Assembly (NCBI GenBank): GCA_934254675.1
Contig: CAKQLP010000002.1
Coordinates: 62,001 to 126,000 of the forward strand
Length of the DNA: 64,000 nucleotides
Origin: an uncultured Alphaproteobacteria bacterium
GTDB taxonomy: Bacteria > Pseudomonadota > Alphaproteobacteria > RF32 > CAG-239
Reading direction: 5' to 3'
The position numbers and the translations under genes were made by a program. Below, piece after piece: positions 16,858 through 25,358 of this stretch (positions are counted from its first letter, which is position 1; each line of letters starts with the position of its first letter). The notes under the pieces are model-generated. The model worked only from the letters and a program-made list of their open reading frames with translations, was not told the DNA's origin and searched no databases.

Positions 16858-16985
16858 TTATTCTCCTATACCATAAAATAAAAACATCCATTTAAAATCT
16901 AAGTAAATTATTTTTGTTAAAAATTAGTAAATTAAAGTGTTGTTTATTGACTAAACGTATTGTACATTTAAGTTGTTTAACAAAA

Positions 16986-18008
16986 ATGAAAGAAAACTTG
17001 GGGAATACTTTGACAAAGCTGGATAAAGAAGAAATCGTCCGTCGCTTGAAAGACGATGCAGGACAAGACGAGCTTTTGGCCAAGGCGGATAAAGTCCGCC
17101 ACGATTATGTTGGCGATGAAGTGCATTTGCGCGGGCTTATTGAATTTTCAAACATTTGTCGTAATAATTGCCTTTATTGCGGTATCAGACGGGATAATGC
17201 CCATCTTTGTCGCTATCGTATGGATGAAGAAGAGTTGATTGAAACAGCGCGGCGCGGTGTGGCGTTGGGTTTTAAGACTATTGTTATGCAATCCGGCGAG
17301 GATATGTATTATAACACAGAAAGAATGTGCCGCATTGTGGAAACTATTAAAAAATTTGATGTGGCGGTAACGCTTAGTATAGGGGAACGAACATACAAAG
17401 AATATAAAGCCTTTAAAGAGGCCGGAGCCGACCGCTATTTGATGCGGATAGAAACAACAGATAAAGATTTGTATCATAAACTGGATCCGAATATGAGTTG
17501 GCAGAAACGCTATGAGTGTTTGCTTATGCTGAAAGAACTTGGTTATGAACTGGGTTCGGGGTGTATGGTTGGACTTCCGGAACAAAGTATTGAATCTATT
17601 GCCGATGATTTGCTGTTTTTGAAAGAACTTGAAGTGGATATGGCGGGAATTGGTCCGTTTATTCCGCACCAACACACGCCACTCAAAGATGCCGCCGGAG
17701 GTACTTTGGATTTGGCTTTGCGGACAATGGCTTTGATGCGCTTGCTCTTGCCGGATATTAATATTCCGGCAACGACGGCAATGGAAAGCCTGCATCCTCA
17801 GGGGCGGATTAAAGCTCTTAAAAGCGGAGCCAATGTGGTTATGCCAAACATTACGGAAGGTGAATATCGTAAACTTTATGAACTTTATCCGGGGAAAATT
17901 TGCGTGAACGATACGCCGGCGCATTGCCGCAGCTGCATCGGGCTGAAAATTATGAGTATCGGTCGTACCATCGGTCAAGGTTACGGAGAACATAAAAAAC
18001 GCAATTAG
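16986..18008 (+). CDS. hydE: [FeFe]-hydrogenase H-cluster maturase HydE
   Basis: 340 residues from ATG 16986; the longer frame from 16914 adds a poor N-terminus and no better ribosome site. Radical SAM enzyme: CRNNCLYCGIRRDN (CX3CX2C). The HydE pattern continues with MQSGED, GSGCMVGLPEQS, GIGPFIPHQHTPL, PATTAMESL and GANVVMPNIT. A C-terminal Cys group (HCRSCIG) matches the second cluster site seen in some HydE. It helps build the H-cluster with HydG and HydF. HydG is at 58.7 kb in this window; HydF and the hydrogenase are not in it. Confidence 0.92.
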   Translation: MKENLGNTLTKLDKEEIVRRLKDDAGQDELLAKADKVRHDYVGDEVHLRGLIEFSNICRNNCLYCGIRRDNAHLCRYRMDEEELIETARRGVALGFKTIVMQSGEDMYYNTERMCRIVETIKKFDVAVTLSIGERTYKEYKAFKEAGADRYLMRIETTDKDLYHKLDPNMSWQKRYECLLMLKELGYELGSGCMVGLPEQSIESIADDLLFLKELEVDMAGIGPFIPHQHTPLKDAAGGTLDLALRTMALMRLLLPDINIPATTAMESLHPQGRIKALKSGANVVMPNITEGEYRKLYELYPGKICVNDTPAHCRSCIGLKIMSIGRTIGQGYGEHKKRN

Positions 18009-18068
18009 TTCTTTTAATTTTGGAAAAATGATGCTATTTCTATGAAAATAACTTTAAGGATTTGCGGT

Positions 18069-18980
18069 ATGAAAAAATATTTAGGATTTGTATTACCTTG
18101 TTTATTCGCTTTTTCTGTTTATGCTCAGCCTTTGTTGGTTGAAGAGAATGAAAGTACGGAAAATGAAAAATCTGTCAGTTCTGAACAAGCGGAGCTTAAA
18201 AAGGAAACTTCTGCTGAAAATAATGAAACGACAGAAAATTCTGTTACTGAAGATTTGTCAGAAGTAAATAAAAACGCCGTACCTGATGCAAAACAAGGTG
18301 AAAACACAATACCTGATGAAAATCAAGACGAAAGCATGAATCAAGAAATTCAGCCTAAGCCGGTGGAATATTTGCCGAATCCGAGTAATTTTTCGGCCGA
18401 TTTTATGGCATCTTTATATCAATGCCAGCCAAACCGCGAACAGCAAAATTTGTCTGGTTATGAAGAAATTTCCATTGTGGGAAAAGTTGATAACCGTTGC
18501 CGTCTTTTGTATGATGATTTTGTACTTTCTGTGCCGAGTGAATTGCTTCCAAACATTCACAGTATGGATGACATTCGTCAGCTCCTTCAAAATAAAGACA
18601 TTGCGCGTTATCAGCCTAAATACGAGTATTCCGGTTTGCTTCAGGAATTAAATATTTGCGGTAAGAGCCAAAACGGACACAGTGCTTATTTGCATCGTCA
18701 AACTAAAAATGACGTGACGATAACTAAAGGGTTGACTTCTAAAGTTGAAAATGGCGGATGCAGCGTTCGTTTGTTGAATCAACTGAATATCGGCGACATT
18801 TTTTCAGATTACAGTGTGGTTTGTAAAATTCCGGCGAATGACATGCTTTTAATTTTAGACGCTTACAATGATTTGTTGGCTCAAGATAATCCAGCGACGG
18901 AGGAATTACAAAAAGCAGATGCGGAGATTATGTATCGTTTACAACAAGTCGGATATTGCCAAAAACCAAAAAATAATTGA
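18069..18980 (+). CDS. Secreted protein with acidic linker, unknown
   Basis: 303 residues from ATG 18069 (GCGG nearby; the ATG at 18042 has no leader-like N-terminus). Signal peptide MKKYLGFVLPCLFAFSVYA. Then ~75 residues of Glu/Asn/Ser-rich acidic linker, followed by a compact domain (~105-303) with six or more Cys (YQCQPNREQ, NRCRLLYDD, LNICGKSQ, GGCSVRLL, VVCKIP, GYCQKPK). Periplasmic. The Cys pattern suggests disulphides. No family recognised. Confidence 0.65.
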   Translation: MKKYLGFVLPCLFAFSVYAQPLLVEENESTENEKSVSSEQAELKKETSAENNETTENSVTEDLSEVNKNAVPDAKQGENTIPDENQDESMNQEIQPKPVEYLPNPSNFSADFMASLYQCQPNREQQNLSGYEEISIVGKVDNRCRLLYDDFVLSVPSELLPNIHSMDDIRQLLQNKDIARYQPKYEYSGLLQELNICGKSQNGHSAYLHRQTKNDVTITKGLTSKVENGGCSVRLLNQLNIGDIFSDYSVVCKIPANDMLLILDAYNDLLAQDNPATEELQKADAEIMYRLQQVGYCQKPKNN

Positions 18981-19004
18981 CAATTAGCCAAAAAAACATA
19001 TAAT
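18977..19004 (+). promoter_or_regulatory. Sigma-70-type promoter overlapping a stop codon
   Basis: TTGACA at 18977 (overlapping the previous gene's stop), 16-base spacer, TATAAT at 18999. Leaves a leader of about 100 bases before the SPFH gene. Confidence 0.75.
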
Positions 19005-19114
19005 CCGATTTATAAAAGAATTATGATTCCTATTATTTAGTCGGATATGTAAATTAGTTTTACAAACTGGCTTATTAAGTGTGAAAATTTATCTCTAACT
19101 TAATTTATAGCATT

Positions 19115-20005
19115 ATGGGCAAAAAAATTGCGTGGTTCTTAGTCGCTCTTATAATTTTTGGGGTGGCTGGGATGAAAATTATCGGACATTCGTATGTCAA
19201 AGTTGATCCTGGGCAAAGGGGTATCAAAAGGCAATGGGGGCAAATTCAAGATTCGTCCTATGTTCCCGGTTTGGTATGGTATATTCCATGCAGCAAGAAT
19301 ATGGGAAACGAGGTTATTTTGGTGAACATTGTGCCTCATCGTTACGAATACACCTTTAAGGTGCGTACAAAAGACTTGCAGCAAATATCTTTGAAATGCG
19401 CCGTGTTGTGCGAAATGAACGATGCTAAAGTTCATAAGCTTTACGACAAGTATCAAGGGTATGACGCGTATGAGCAAAAGGTTATCAAGGATATGGTCAA
19501 CAGCACAATGCTGGCCTTGTCGTCATTGACCGATATTTGGTCTTTTGTCGGGCGAGAAGAGTCTATGACAATGGATGCTGTCAAATATATTGTCAACGAT
19601 CAGTTGCTGGCAGATAATTTGGTGGCGGTCAAAACCTTTAGACTTTTAAACTATCAGGCTTCACCTGAGTTTGAAAAACTTGTGGAGCAGACGGCTCAAG
19701 CCAAACAAGGCGTAAAACTTGAGGAATATAAAACTCAAATGGCGCGTCAGGCTACCGAACGGGTGAAGCAAGAAGCAATTCAAGCTTATGAGCGCTTGGC
19801 CGCTGTGGCGAAAGCCGAGGGTTTGAAAATTCAAATTCAGGCAGAGGCTCTCAAAGACAATCCTTTTGTCGCTCAATATGAAATGGCGAAAGCTTTGCAA
19901 AAATGGAACGGTAATATTTCATTGCCGCAAACTTTGACCATTATGAAGGGCGCTAACGAAGGCGGTGGTTTTCCGGTTTTCCCCATTATGAAAATCGGTA
20001 AGTGA
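19115..20005 (+). CDS. SPFH/band 7 (prohibitin-like) membrane protein
   Basis: 296 residues. One N-terminal transmembrane helix (IAWFLVALIIFGVAGMKII), then an SPFH domain with VDPGQRGIKRQWG, PGLVWYIP and the prohibitin-like YTFKVRTKDLQQISLKCAVL. Residues ~190-250 form an Ala/Glu/Gln-rich coiled coil (QTAQAKQGVKLEE, RQATERVKQEAIQAYERL). Such proteins form membrane ring assemblies and often control proteases. No Shine-Dalgarno precedes the ATG. Probably co-transcribed with the next small membrane protein. Confidence 0.85.
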   Translation: MGKKIAWFLVALIIFGVAGMKIIGHSYVKVDPGQRGIKRQWGQIQDSSYVPGLVWYIPCSKNMGNEVILVNIVPHRYEYTFKVRTKDLQQISLKCAVLCEMNDAKVHKLYDKYQGYDAYEQKVIKDMVNSTMLALSSLTDIWSFVGREESMTMDAVKYIVNDQLLADNLVAVKTFRLLNYQASPEFEKLVEQTAQAKQGVKLEEYKTQMARQATERVKQEAIQAYERLAAVAKAEGLKIQIQAEALKDNPFVAQYEMAKALQKWNGNISLPQTLTIMKGANEGGGFPVFPIMKIGK

Positions 20006-20033
20006 TTTGTTTAACCATTAAAACTAATTTTGT

Positions 20034-20459
20034 ATGATATTATTAGCGATTATTGCAATCATTGTTATTTTGATTTTTGCTTACGGAAAAGAATTGGGGG
20101 CAAGGTTTGGCTCATTGGATAATGAGACTAAATTTGTATTGTCTGCTATATTTATAATAGTTCTTATAGTAGGAGGACTTACTGGTCTAGGTTTCTGGCT
20201 TAGTTCCAAGCAGGATAGTGAAAAGCAAATTGTTAAGGAAGTTGTGGTTACGGTTGTTTCTTCTAAGCAAGAAGATAAAGTGACCTATATAAAACTTTCG
20301 GATGGGCATGTTGTTCAAATTAAAAAGAATAACAGTTGCGGTTATGAAGACTATGAAAAATGGTGCATGGTCAAAGAAGGAGATAAGGTGCGTAAATTGA
20401 TTCGAAAAGATGATGAAAAGATTTACACACCGGAGTTTGAAGACAATATTGCAAATTAA
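20034..20459 (+). CDS. Small membrane protein with soluble C-terminal domain
   Basis: 141 residues. Two transmembrane helices (LLAIIAIIVILIFAYG and FVLSAIFIIVLIVGGL) and then an ~80-residue domain with beta character (VTYIKLSDGHVVQIKK). No Shine-Dalgarno before ATG 20034. It lies 28 bases after the SPFH gene, an arrangement that recalls SPFH-NfeD partners, where a small membrane protein with a C-terminal beta-barrel pairs with an SPFH protein. I do not see a clear NfeD signature, so that is only a suggestion. Confidence 0.6.
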   Translation: MILLAIIAIIVILIFAYGKELGARFGSLDNETKFVLSAIFIIVLIVGGLTGLGFWLSSKQDSEKQIVKEVVVTVVSSKQEDKVTYIKLSDGHVVQIKKNNSCGYEDYEKWCMVKEGDKVRKLIRKDDEKIYTPEFEDNIAN

Positions 20460-20468
20460 AAAAAGAAA

Positions 20469-20508
20469 AAGGCTGTGCTCTTGCTTGAGTGTGGCCTTTT
20501 TTTTACAT
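20469..20508 (+). terminator. Rho-independent terminator
   Basis: AAGGC pairs with GCCTT and the inner TGTGCTC/GAGTGTG pairs with G-U pairs; eight T follow. Confidence 0.75.
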
Positions 20509-20599
20509 GTTAAAAAGTTCTATTGAAAAGGTTATGCCGGTGATTATCTCTTTAGGCGAACTCAAACATTTTCAATATAATTTTTTAAGGAGACATATG

Positions 20600-21181
20600 A
20601 TGACATACGGTGTTCGTTATCCGACATTAGCATTTATTACAGGCGGTACAGGACAAGCAAACGAAGGTATTCCGCCGCAGCCCTTTGAAACTTTTTGTTA
20701 TGATTCGGCTTTAATGGAAGCTAAAATAGAGAACTTTAACGTTGTTCCATACACATCGGTTTTGCCAAAAGAAGTTTACGGCAATATTGTGCCGGTGGAT
20801 AAGGTGGTAGGACAATTTAAGCATGGTGCAGTGCTTGAAGTTATTATGGCCGGACATGGTGCCAGTCGTGACGAGCATAAAGCTATTGCCACCGGCGTGG
20901 GTATTTGTTGGGGTAAAGACGACAAAGGAGAATTGATTGGCGGCTGGGCGGCTGAATATGTGGAATTTTTCGACACCCATATTGATGATGATATTGCCCG
21001 TGGTCATGCGGAAATGTGGCTGAACAAATCTCTTAACCATGAGTTGGAATTACGCGGCGTGGAAAAACACAGCGAATTCCAGTTATATCACAATTATTTG
21101 AATATTACCGAGCAGTTCGGTTATTGCTTAACCAGTTTGGGATTTTTGAATTTTGAAAATGCCGAACCGGCAAAAATTTAG
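20600..21181 (+). CDS. aaxB: Pyruvoyl-dependent arginine decarboxylase, AaxB-like
   Basis: 193 residues from ATG 20600, with AAGGAG seven bases before; the ATG at 20597 is too close. It makes agmatine and CO2 from arginine. The sequence is very like chlamydial AaxB from memory: MTYGVRYPTLAF, PPQPFETFCYDSAL, AKIENFNVVPYTSVLPKE, GVGICWGKD and GGWAAEYVEFF. The Thr52-Ser53 pair is at the expected self-cleavage site, where Ser becomes the pyruvoyl group. The next gene is an antiporter of the type that exchanges arginine for agmatine. Together they would consume protons (acid resistance) or deplete arginine. Confidence 0.9.
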   Translation: MTYGVRYPTLAFITGGTGQANEGIPPQPFETFCYDSALMEAKIENFNVVPYTSVLPKEVYGNIVPVDKVVGQFKHGAVLEVIMAGHGASRDEHKAIATGVGICWGKDDKGELIGGWAAEYVEFFDTHIDDDIARGHAEMWLNKSLNHELELRGVEKHSEFQLYHNYLNITEQFGYCLTSLGFLNFENAEPAKI

Positions 21182-21195
21182 AATAACAGATTGCA

Positions 21196-21224
21196 AAGGC
21201 GGCATAAAAAATCTTTGCCGCCTT
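21196..21224 (+). promoter_or_regulatory. Intercistronic hairpin between aaxB and aaxC
   Basis: AAGGCGGCA pairs with TGCCGCCTT (9 bp), followed by GAGTTTTATC. A weak terminator or mRNA-processing hairpin that could lower aaxC expression relative to aaxB. Confidence 0.6.
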
Positions 21225-21252
21225 GAGTTTTATCAGGAAAGGAAAATTTATT

Positions 21253-22737
21253 ATGGCAGATAATAAGAAAATATCTGCTGATAACACGGCGGCGCAAAAT
21301 TCAAACTCCGGTTTGGGCGTATGGGCGTTGGCCGCTATTGTTGTCAGCACTATGATTGGCGGTGGAATTTATAGTTTACCGCAAAATATGGCGGCCGGCG
21401 CATCGGCGGGGGCAGTATTGTTGGCTTGGGTAATCACCGGAATAGGCGTTTATTTTATAGCTAATACTTTTCGAATTTTGTCAGCGGCTAAACCTGATTT
21501 AAAGGCCGGTATATATATGTATAGCCGCGCCGGTTTTGGTCCTTATGTCGGTTTTACCATCGGGTGGTCGTATTGGTTGTGTCAAATTTGCGGAAATGTC
21601 GGCTATGCCGTTATTACAATGGACGCACTAAACTATTTTTTCCCGCCGTATTTTGCCGGAGGAAATAATTTGCCTTCAATTATCGGCGGTTCTATTTTAA
21701 TTTGGGGATTTAACTATTTGGTTTTACGCGGTATTAAACAAGCCACGATTATAAACTTGATTGGTACGGTGGCAAAAATTGTGCCGTTAATTTTGTTTGT
21801 GATTATTGCGGCGTTTATGTTTCATATCGACAAGTTTGAATTTGATTTTTGGGGCGAAAACGCATCCACAGTTGCTAAATTGGGCGGGCTTTCAACCCAG
21901 ATTAAAAGCACAATGTTGGTAACGCTGTGGGCGTTTATCGGTATTGAGGGCGCGGTGGTTATGTCTAAACACGCCAAATCTCCAAAAACAGTAGGCCGTG
22001 CCACAGTTTTAGGCTTTATCGGCTGTTTATCTATCTATGTTTTGCTTTCATTGCTTCCGTTTGGATTGATGAGCCAAGAACAGCTGGCTGCCGTGCCAAA
22101 TCCGTCAACAGCCGGAATTTTGGAAGCTTTGGTCGGTAAATGGGGCGCGTGGTTGATGAATATTGGTTTGCTGATTTCGGTTTTGACCAGTTGGCTGGCT
22201 TGGACAGTGGTTACGGCGCAAATTCCGCAAGCTGCCGCTGAAAACGGCACTTTCCCTAAAGAGTTTGCCAAAGAAAATACACAGGATACGCCAACTGTTT
22301 CGTTGTGGGTAACCAGTTCACTCATGCAAATTTTTATGTTGTTGGTATATTTTTCGGGAAATGCTTGGAACACTATGCTGAGTATTACCAGTATGATGGT
22401 GCTGCCGGCTTATTTTTCAAGCTGTGCTTATTTGTGGAAAATTTGCGAGGACCACGAATATCCGATGAATTTTTACATTAAACGTTCAACCGCGCTGTTT
22501 TCGGGTATTATGGGCTCGATTTATTCCGTTTGGTTGATTTATGCCGCAGGTTTGAATTATTTATTGATGGCCGTCATTTTTATGGCTGTCGGTATTCCGG
22601 TTTATATTTGGGCAAAGAAGCAACACGAGCCTAAAGCTCCGGCATTTTCGGTGGGCGAGGGAATTGTTGCCGGTTTTGTGGTGGTAATAGCGTTGTTTGC
22701 CATTTATGCGATGGCGCGTGGAATTATCAGCATTTAG
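21253..22737 (+). CDS. aaxC: Arginine/agmatine antiporter, AaxC-like (APC family)
   Basis: 494 residues from ATG 21253, with AGGAAAGG before it. About twelve transmembrane helices. The start of the first helix carries the APC substrate motif (MIGGGIYSLPQNMAAG). Sequence in the middle (WAFIGIEGAVVMSKHAKSP) is typical of basic amino acid/polyamine antiporters of the ArcD/AaxC group. Follows aaxB by 71 bases. In Chlamydia the set includes an outer-membrane porin, AaxA, which is not found nearby. Specificity is inferred from the neighbour. Confidence 0.87.
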   Translation: MADNKKISADNTAAQNSNSGLGVWALAAIVVSTMIGGGIYSLPQNMAAGASAGAVLLAWVITGIGVYFIANTFRILSAAKPDLKAGIYMYSRAGFGPYVGFTIGWSYWLCQICGNVGYAVITMDALNYFFPPYFAGGNNLPSIIGGSILIWGFNYLVLRGIKQATIINLIGTVAKIVPLILFVIIAAFMFHIDKFEFDFWGENASTVAKLGGLSTQIKSTMLVTLWAFIGIEGAVVMSKHAKSPKTVGRATVLGFIGCLSIYVLLSLLPFGLMSQEQLAAVPNPSTAGILEALVGKWGAWLMNIGLLISVLTSWLAWTVVTAQIPQAAAENGTFPKEFAKENTQDTPTVSLWVTSSLMQIFMLLVYFSGNAWNTMLSITSMMVLPAYFSSCAYLWKICEDHEYPMNFYIKRSTALFSGIMGSIYSVWLIYAAGLNYLLMAVIFMAVGIPVYIWAKKQHEPKAPAFSVGEGIVAGFVVVIALFAIYAMARGIISI

Positions 22738-22753
22738 GCCATTTTTTTAATTT

Positions 22754-22797
22754 TTACCCCGATATGAGCTTTAGGGCGCAAGTCGGGGTAATTTTTG
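22754..22797 (+). terminator. Rho-independent terminator
   Basis: TTACCCCGA and TCGGGGTAA arms, then TTTTTG. Ends aaxBC, and lies just before the convergent glycosyltransferase. Confidence 0.85.
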
Positions 22798-22806
22798 TTT
22801 GTTAAG

Positions 22807-23928
22807 TTATTTTTTTAAGGTCTTTTCAATAAGATTTACCCACTTATCAATAACGCTTTGCGGAGAATATCGCTCCATATCTTGACGGGCTTGTTTACCC
22901 ATTTGCACACGCAACGCTTTGTCGGACATGAGTTTGGCTAATTTAGCGGCGTAGTCGTCAATATCCTTGACCAAAAAGCCGGTTTTACCGTCAATAATCA
23001 ATTCGTTAATGGCCGGAGCTGACGCAAAGCCCACACCAGGAAGTCCGATAGCTAAACCATCGGCCAAACCATAGCCGAATCCTTCAGAAAAACTCGGCAT
23101 TGTAACAATGTCCGAATTCAGATATTCTTGTGTTATGTTATTGGAATAGCCCTTAAAAATCAAGCGGTCTTGCAAGTTGAGCTCTTTTACGCGTTTTTGT
23201 AGCCGTTTGAAATATTTTTCATGTTTTCCTTTTTTCACTTTACCGAAAAACAAAACTTTCCATGTTGGAAAATCATCAGCTATTTTGGCAAAAGCTTCAA
23301 TCAGCAAGTGCTGACGCTTAAATTGCTCGGCAATTTGCGCCACATGGATAATGGTGTTTTTCGCCACGCTTAAATCACAGCAGTCCTTTGGAATAATAAC
23401 CTGATTCGGAATAACCTCCACAGTTTTGTTCGGATAAATATCTGTTACTTCTTTTTTGAAGCTATTCATCAAAACCTGCACCACGTTGGCGCGAGCGAAT
23501 GCCTTGTCAGTAACAAACTGGCGGAAACCGCGGCGAACGTTGGCAAAAATTTCATTCGGAGGGTTATGCATCATCATTATAATGGGAATATTGTGTGTTT
23601 GACGGAGTGTGGCATTGATGAGGTCATGATTGAAATAGCAAATTATAATATCCGGATTTTCCTCGGCAAAAAGCTTTTTGTAACGTATGTGTGCCAAAGG
23701 TAGAAAATTGCGTAGGCACAGCCATAAATTATAAAAAGGATTAGAAGTTTTGGCGGAAAGATTAAGCTTTTTTACACGTTCGTCAATGGCTACCGGCTCG
23801 CCGGCATGAGAATATGAGTCGGCTACTAAAACCACTTCATAACCGCGTATTGTCAGCTGAGAGGCAAAATTACAAACCCATTTGGTGTTGAAATTATTCC
23901 GGTCTTTAAGCAGCATAATTTTAGTCAT
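22807..23928 (-). CDS. Glycosyltransferase family 4
   Basis: 373 residues from ATG 23928, chosen over ATG 23937 because AAGG stands at the right distance. Two Rossmann halves (GT-B). The C-terminal half has the nucleotide-sugar motif SFSEGFGYGLADGLAIGLP, with the two Glu/Gly features of the EX7E region. The N-terminal half includes MMMHNPPNEIF. No signal or membrane helix; likely a cytosolic or membrane-surface enzyme of envelope polysaccharide or LPS. The acceptor is unknown and no other sugar genes adjoin. Confidence 0.88.
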   Translation of the reverse strand: MTKIMLLKDRNNFNTKWVCNFASQLTIRGYEVVLVADSYSHAGEPVAIDERVKKLNLSAKTSNPFYNLWLCLRNFLPLAHIRYKKLFAEENPDIIICYFNHDLINATLRQTHNIPIIMMMHNPPNEIFANVRRGFRQFVTDKAFARANVVQVLMNSFKKEVTDIYPNKTVEVIPNQVIIPKDCCDLSVAKNTIIHVAQIAEQFKRQHLLIEAFAKIADDFPTWKVLFFGKVKKGKHEKYFKRLQKRVKELNLQDRLIFKGYSNNITQEYLNSDIVTMPSFSEGFGYGLADGLAIGLPGVGFASAPAINELIIDGKTGFLVKDIDDYAAKLAKLMSDKALRVQMGKQARQDMERYSPQSVIDKWVNLIEKTLKK

Positions 23929-24195
23929 ATAGGGCATACCTTGTTAAATATTAAAATATTTATAAAGACTAAACATTACAGCAATAATTGTCAAAGATTT
24001 TTTTTGAATGGCGGTTATTGTGTTTTTAGAATTTATGTAAGATTGAAAAATATAATAAATTATTTTAGATTATTTAATATAGATTTAAAAATAATTTTAT
24101 ATAACTTTATGGTTGAATTTAAAAAATAACCTGTTATTATGCAATTAGTAATACATCTAAAAGGTGAAATAATAAAAATATATAAGGAGAGTGAA

Positions 24196-24312
24196 ATGGA
24201 CTATATCAACACAGGGTTTAACGCAACAGATATTTGCTGGCGTTATTGCTATTATATGGCATGCATGTTGGTGTTACATGGATGGTTTTTATGCCGGAAT
24301 AGAAGTTTATAG
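24196..24312 (+). CDS. Possible small protein, 38 aa
   Basis: A strong AAGGAG six bases before ATG 24196 opens a 38-residue frame rich in Cys, Trp and Tyr (ICWRYCYYMACMLVLHGW). The +1 frame from GTG 24191 gives another ~50-residue hydrophobic peptide (IFAGVIAIIWHACWCY) ending at 24343. One of the two may be real, or this may be a decayed gene. The surrounding 23.94-24.19 kb is AT-rich with nothing else I can support. Confidence 0.35.
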   Translation: MDYINTGFNATDICWRYCYYMACMLVLHGWFLCRNRSL

Positions 24313-24320
24313 CCTAATAA

Positions 24321-25013
24321 TTACAAGGAAGCGGTGTTTATAATTTTAGAGATTTCATTGAATTCATTTTCTGATAGCCGATGTGATAATTCATCATAAG
24401 TAAAAACTTGTGGAGTGATGCCATGTTTTTTTAACCATTCTATTGTGGAAGGCAGTGTTTTATATTGAACTATATTGTCTTTTTTTCCATGAAAAATATA
24501 TGTTTTAGGTGTGGATGATATTTTTTTTGCCAGTTTATCTTTGCCGGCAATCAAACCGGATAGACTGAATACGCCGGCGAGTGTGGCTGTTCGACTCAGC
24601 GCCGTATAAAGCGCAAGCATGGCGCCTTGGGAGAAGCCTATAAGATAGGTATGGTTATTATCAATGTGATATTTTTGCTGTAATGTATTTATAAATTTAT
24701 TGATTTTCGAGGCACAGTCATCTATGTCTTTTTCTGCACGCTGATAAATGTCAAAAATTTGTGAAACAGGTGTATCAGGCGAAATCCGTTTATTATCAGG
24801 ATCAGTTGATAGCATGCCAAACCATTGATTTTGATGAGGATTTTTATCGCATATTTTATTTGATTTAGGGGCAATAATGCAAGAATTTGGAGATTTTTGC
24901 ATTAAATATTCAAGATATTTTCTGTGATTTTGAGGACAATCGTTATAGCCGTGCAAAAAAATAATAAGCCGAGAAGGGCTGTCACACAAAGAATAGTAAT
25001 CAAATTGAAACAT
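24321..25013 (-). CDS. Alpha/beta hydrolase, phospholipase/carboxylesterase family
   Basis: 230 residues from ATG 25013 (AGAGG eight bases before; a GTG at 25022 is the alternative). Oxyanion FLHGYNDCPQN near residue 23, nucleophile GFSQGAML, acid GKKDNIV, and the catalytic His in ELSHRLSENE. The order and spacing match the abhydrolase_2 (YpfH/esterase) group. No signal peptide; cytosolic esterase of unknown substrate. Confidence 0.85.
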   Translation of the reverse strand: MFQFDYYSLCDSPSRLIIFLHGYNDCPQNHRKYLEYLMQKSPNSCIIAPKSNKICDKNPHQNQWFGMLSTDPDNKRISPDTPVSQIFDIYQRAEKDIDDCASKINKFINTLQQKYHIDNNHTYLIGFSQGAMLALYTALSRTATLAGVFSLSGLIAGKDKLAKKISSTPKTYIFHGKKDNIVQYKTLPSTIEWLKKHGITPQVFTYDELSHRLSENEFNEISKIINTASL

Positions 25014-25071
25014 ATAAGACACCTCTAGAATTTCTTCATAATTATATAATGAAATTTGTTAAAAATTATAT

Positions 25072-25106
25072 AAAAAATCCGCCAAAAAGATATTGGCGGA
25101 TTTTTT
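25072..25106. terminator. Bidirectional terminator
   Basis: AATCCGCCAA and TTGGCGGATT arms with A and T runs outside, so it works in both directions. Ends the small minus-strand gene that stops at 25114. Confidence 0.85.
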
Positions 25107-25113
25107 ATACATT

Positions 25114-25287
25114 TTAAAGAAAATCATCATCGTAATTTTCTTCGTGATTTTCCTTGTTCAAAGAAGAGTCCGGCTGTTTTTCTTTTTTAGAAAAGTTTTC
25201 TTTGCCGCTTTTGACGCCTCGTCCCAGTAAATCGTCAGGATCATATCCCGAAGATTCGTTTTGGGGGTAGTTTTTTTTCTGATCCAT
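25114..25287 (-). CDS. Small acidic hydrophilic protein, 57 aa
   Basis: 57 residues with MDQKKNYPQN at the start and NYDDDFL at the end; the middle has GYDPDDLLGRGVKSGKE. Hydrophilic, probably disordered, no membrane segment. No Shine-Dalgarno, like the lipoprotein upstream of it. Placed between two strong terminators, so it has its own transcript. Function unknown. Confidence 0.5.
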   Translation of the reverse strand: MDQKKNYPQNESSGYDPDDLLGRGVKSGKENFSKKEKQPDSSLNKENHEENYDDDFL

Positions 25288-25319
25288 AATAAAAAAGTTA
25301 TAAGTTAGAAAATTTAACC

Positions 25320-25349
25320 AAAAAACACCCTACTTAAAGGGTGTTTTTT
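25320..25349. terminator. Rho-independent terminator
   Basis: AAAAACACCC and GGGTGTTTTT. Ends the minus-strand lipoprotein gene at 25359; also good on the plus strand. Confidence 0.85.
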
Positions 25350-25358
25350 GAAAAAAAG

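Noticed and set aside
17148..17993. 281-residue frame on the minus strand
   Set aside because: Antisense to hydE, which has all family motifs; no ribosome site or domain.
23941..24129. 62-residue plus-strand frame
   Set aside because: Very AT-rich, Lys/Asn/Ile/Phe composition of non-coding DNA and no ribosome site.
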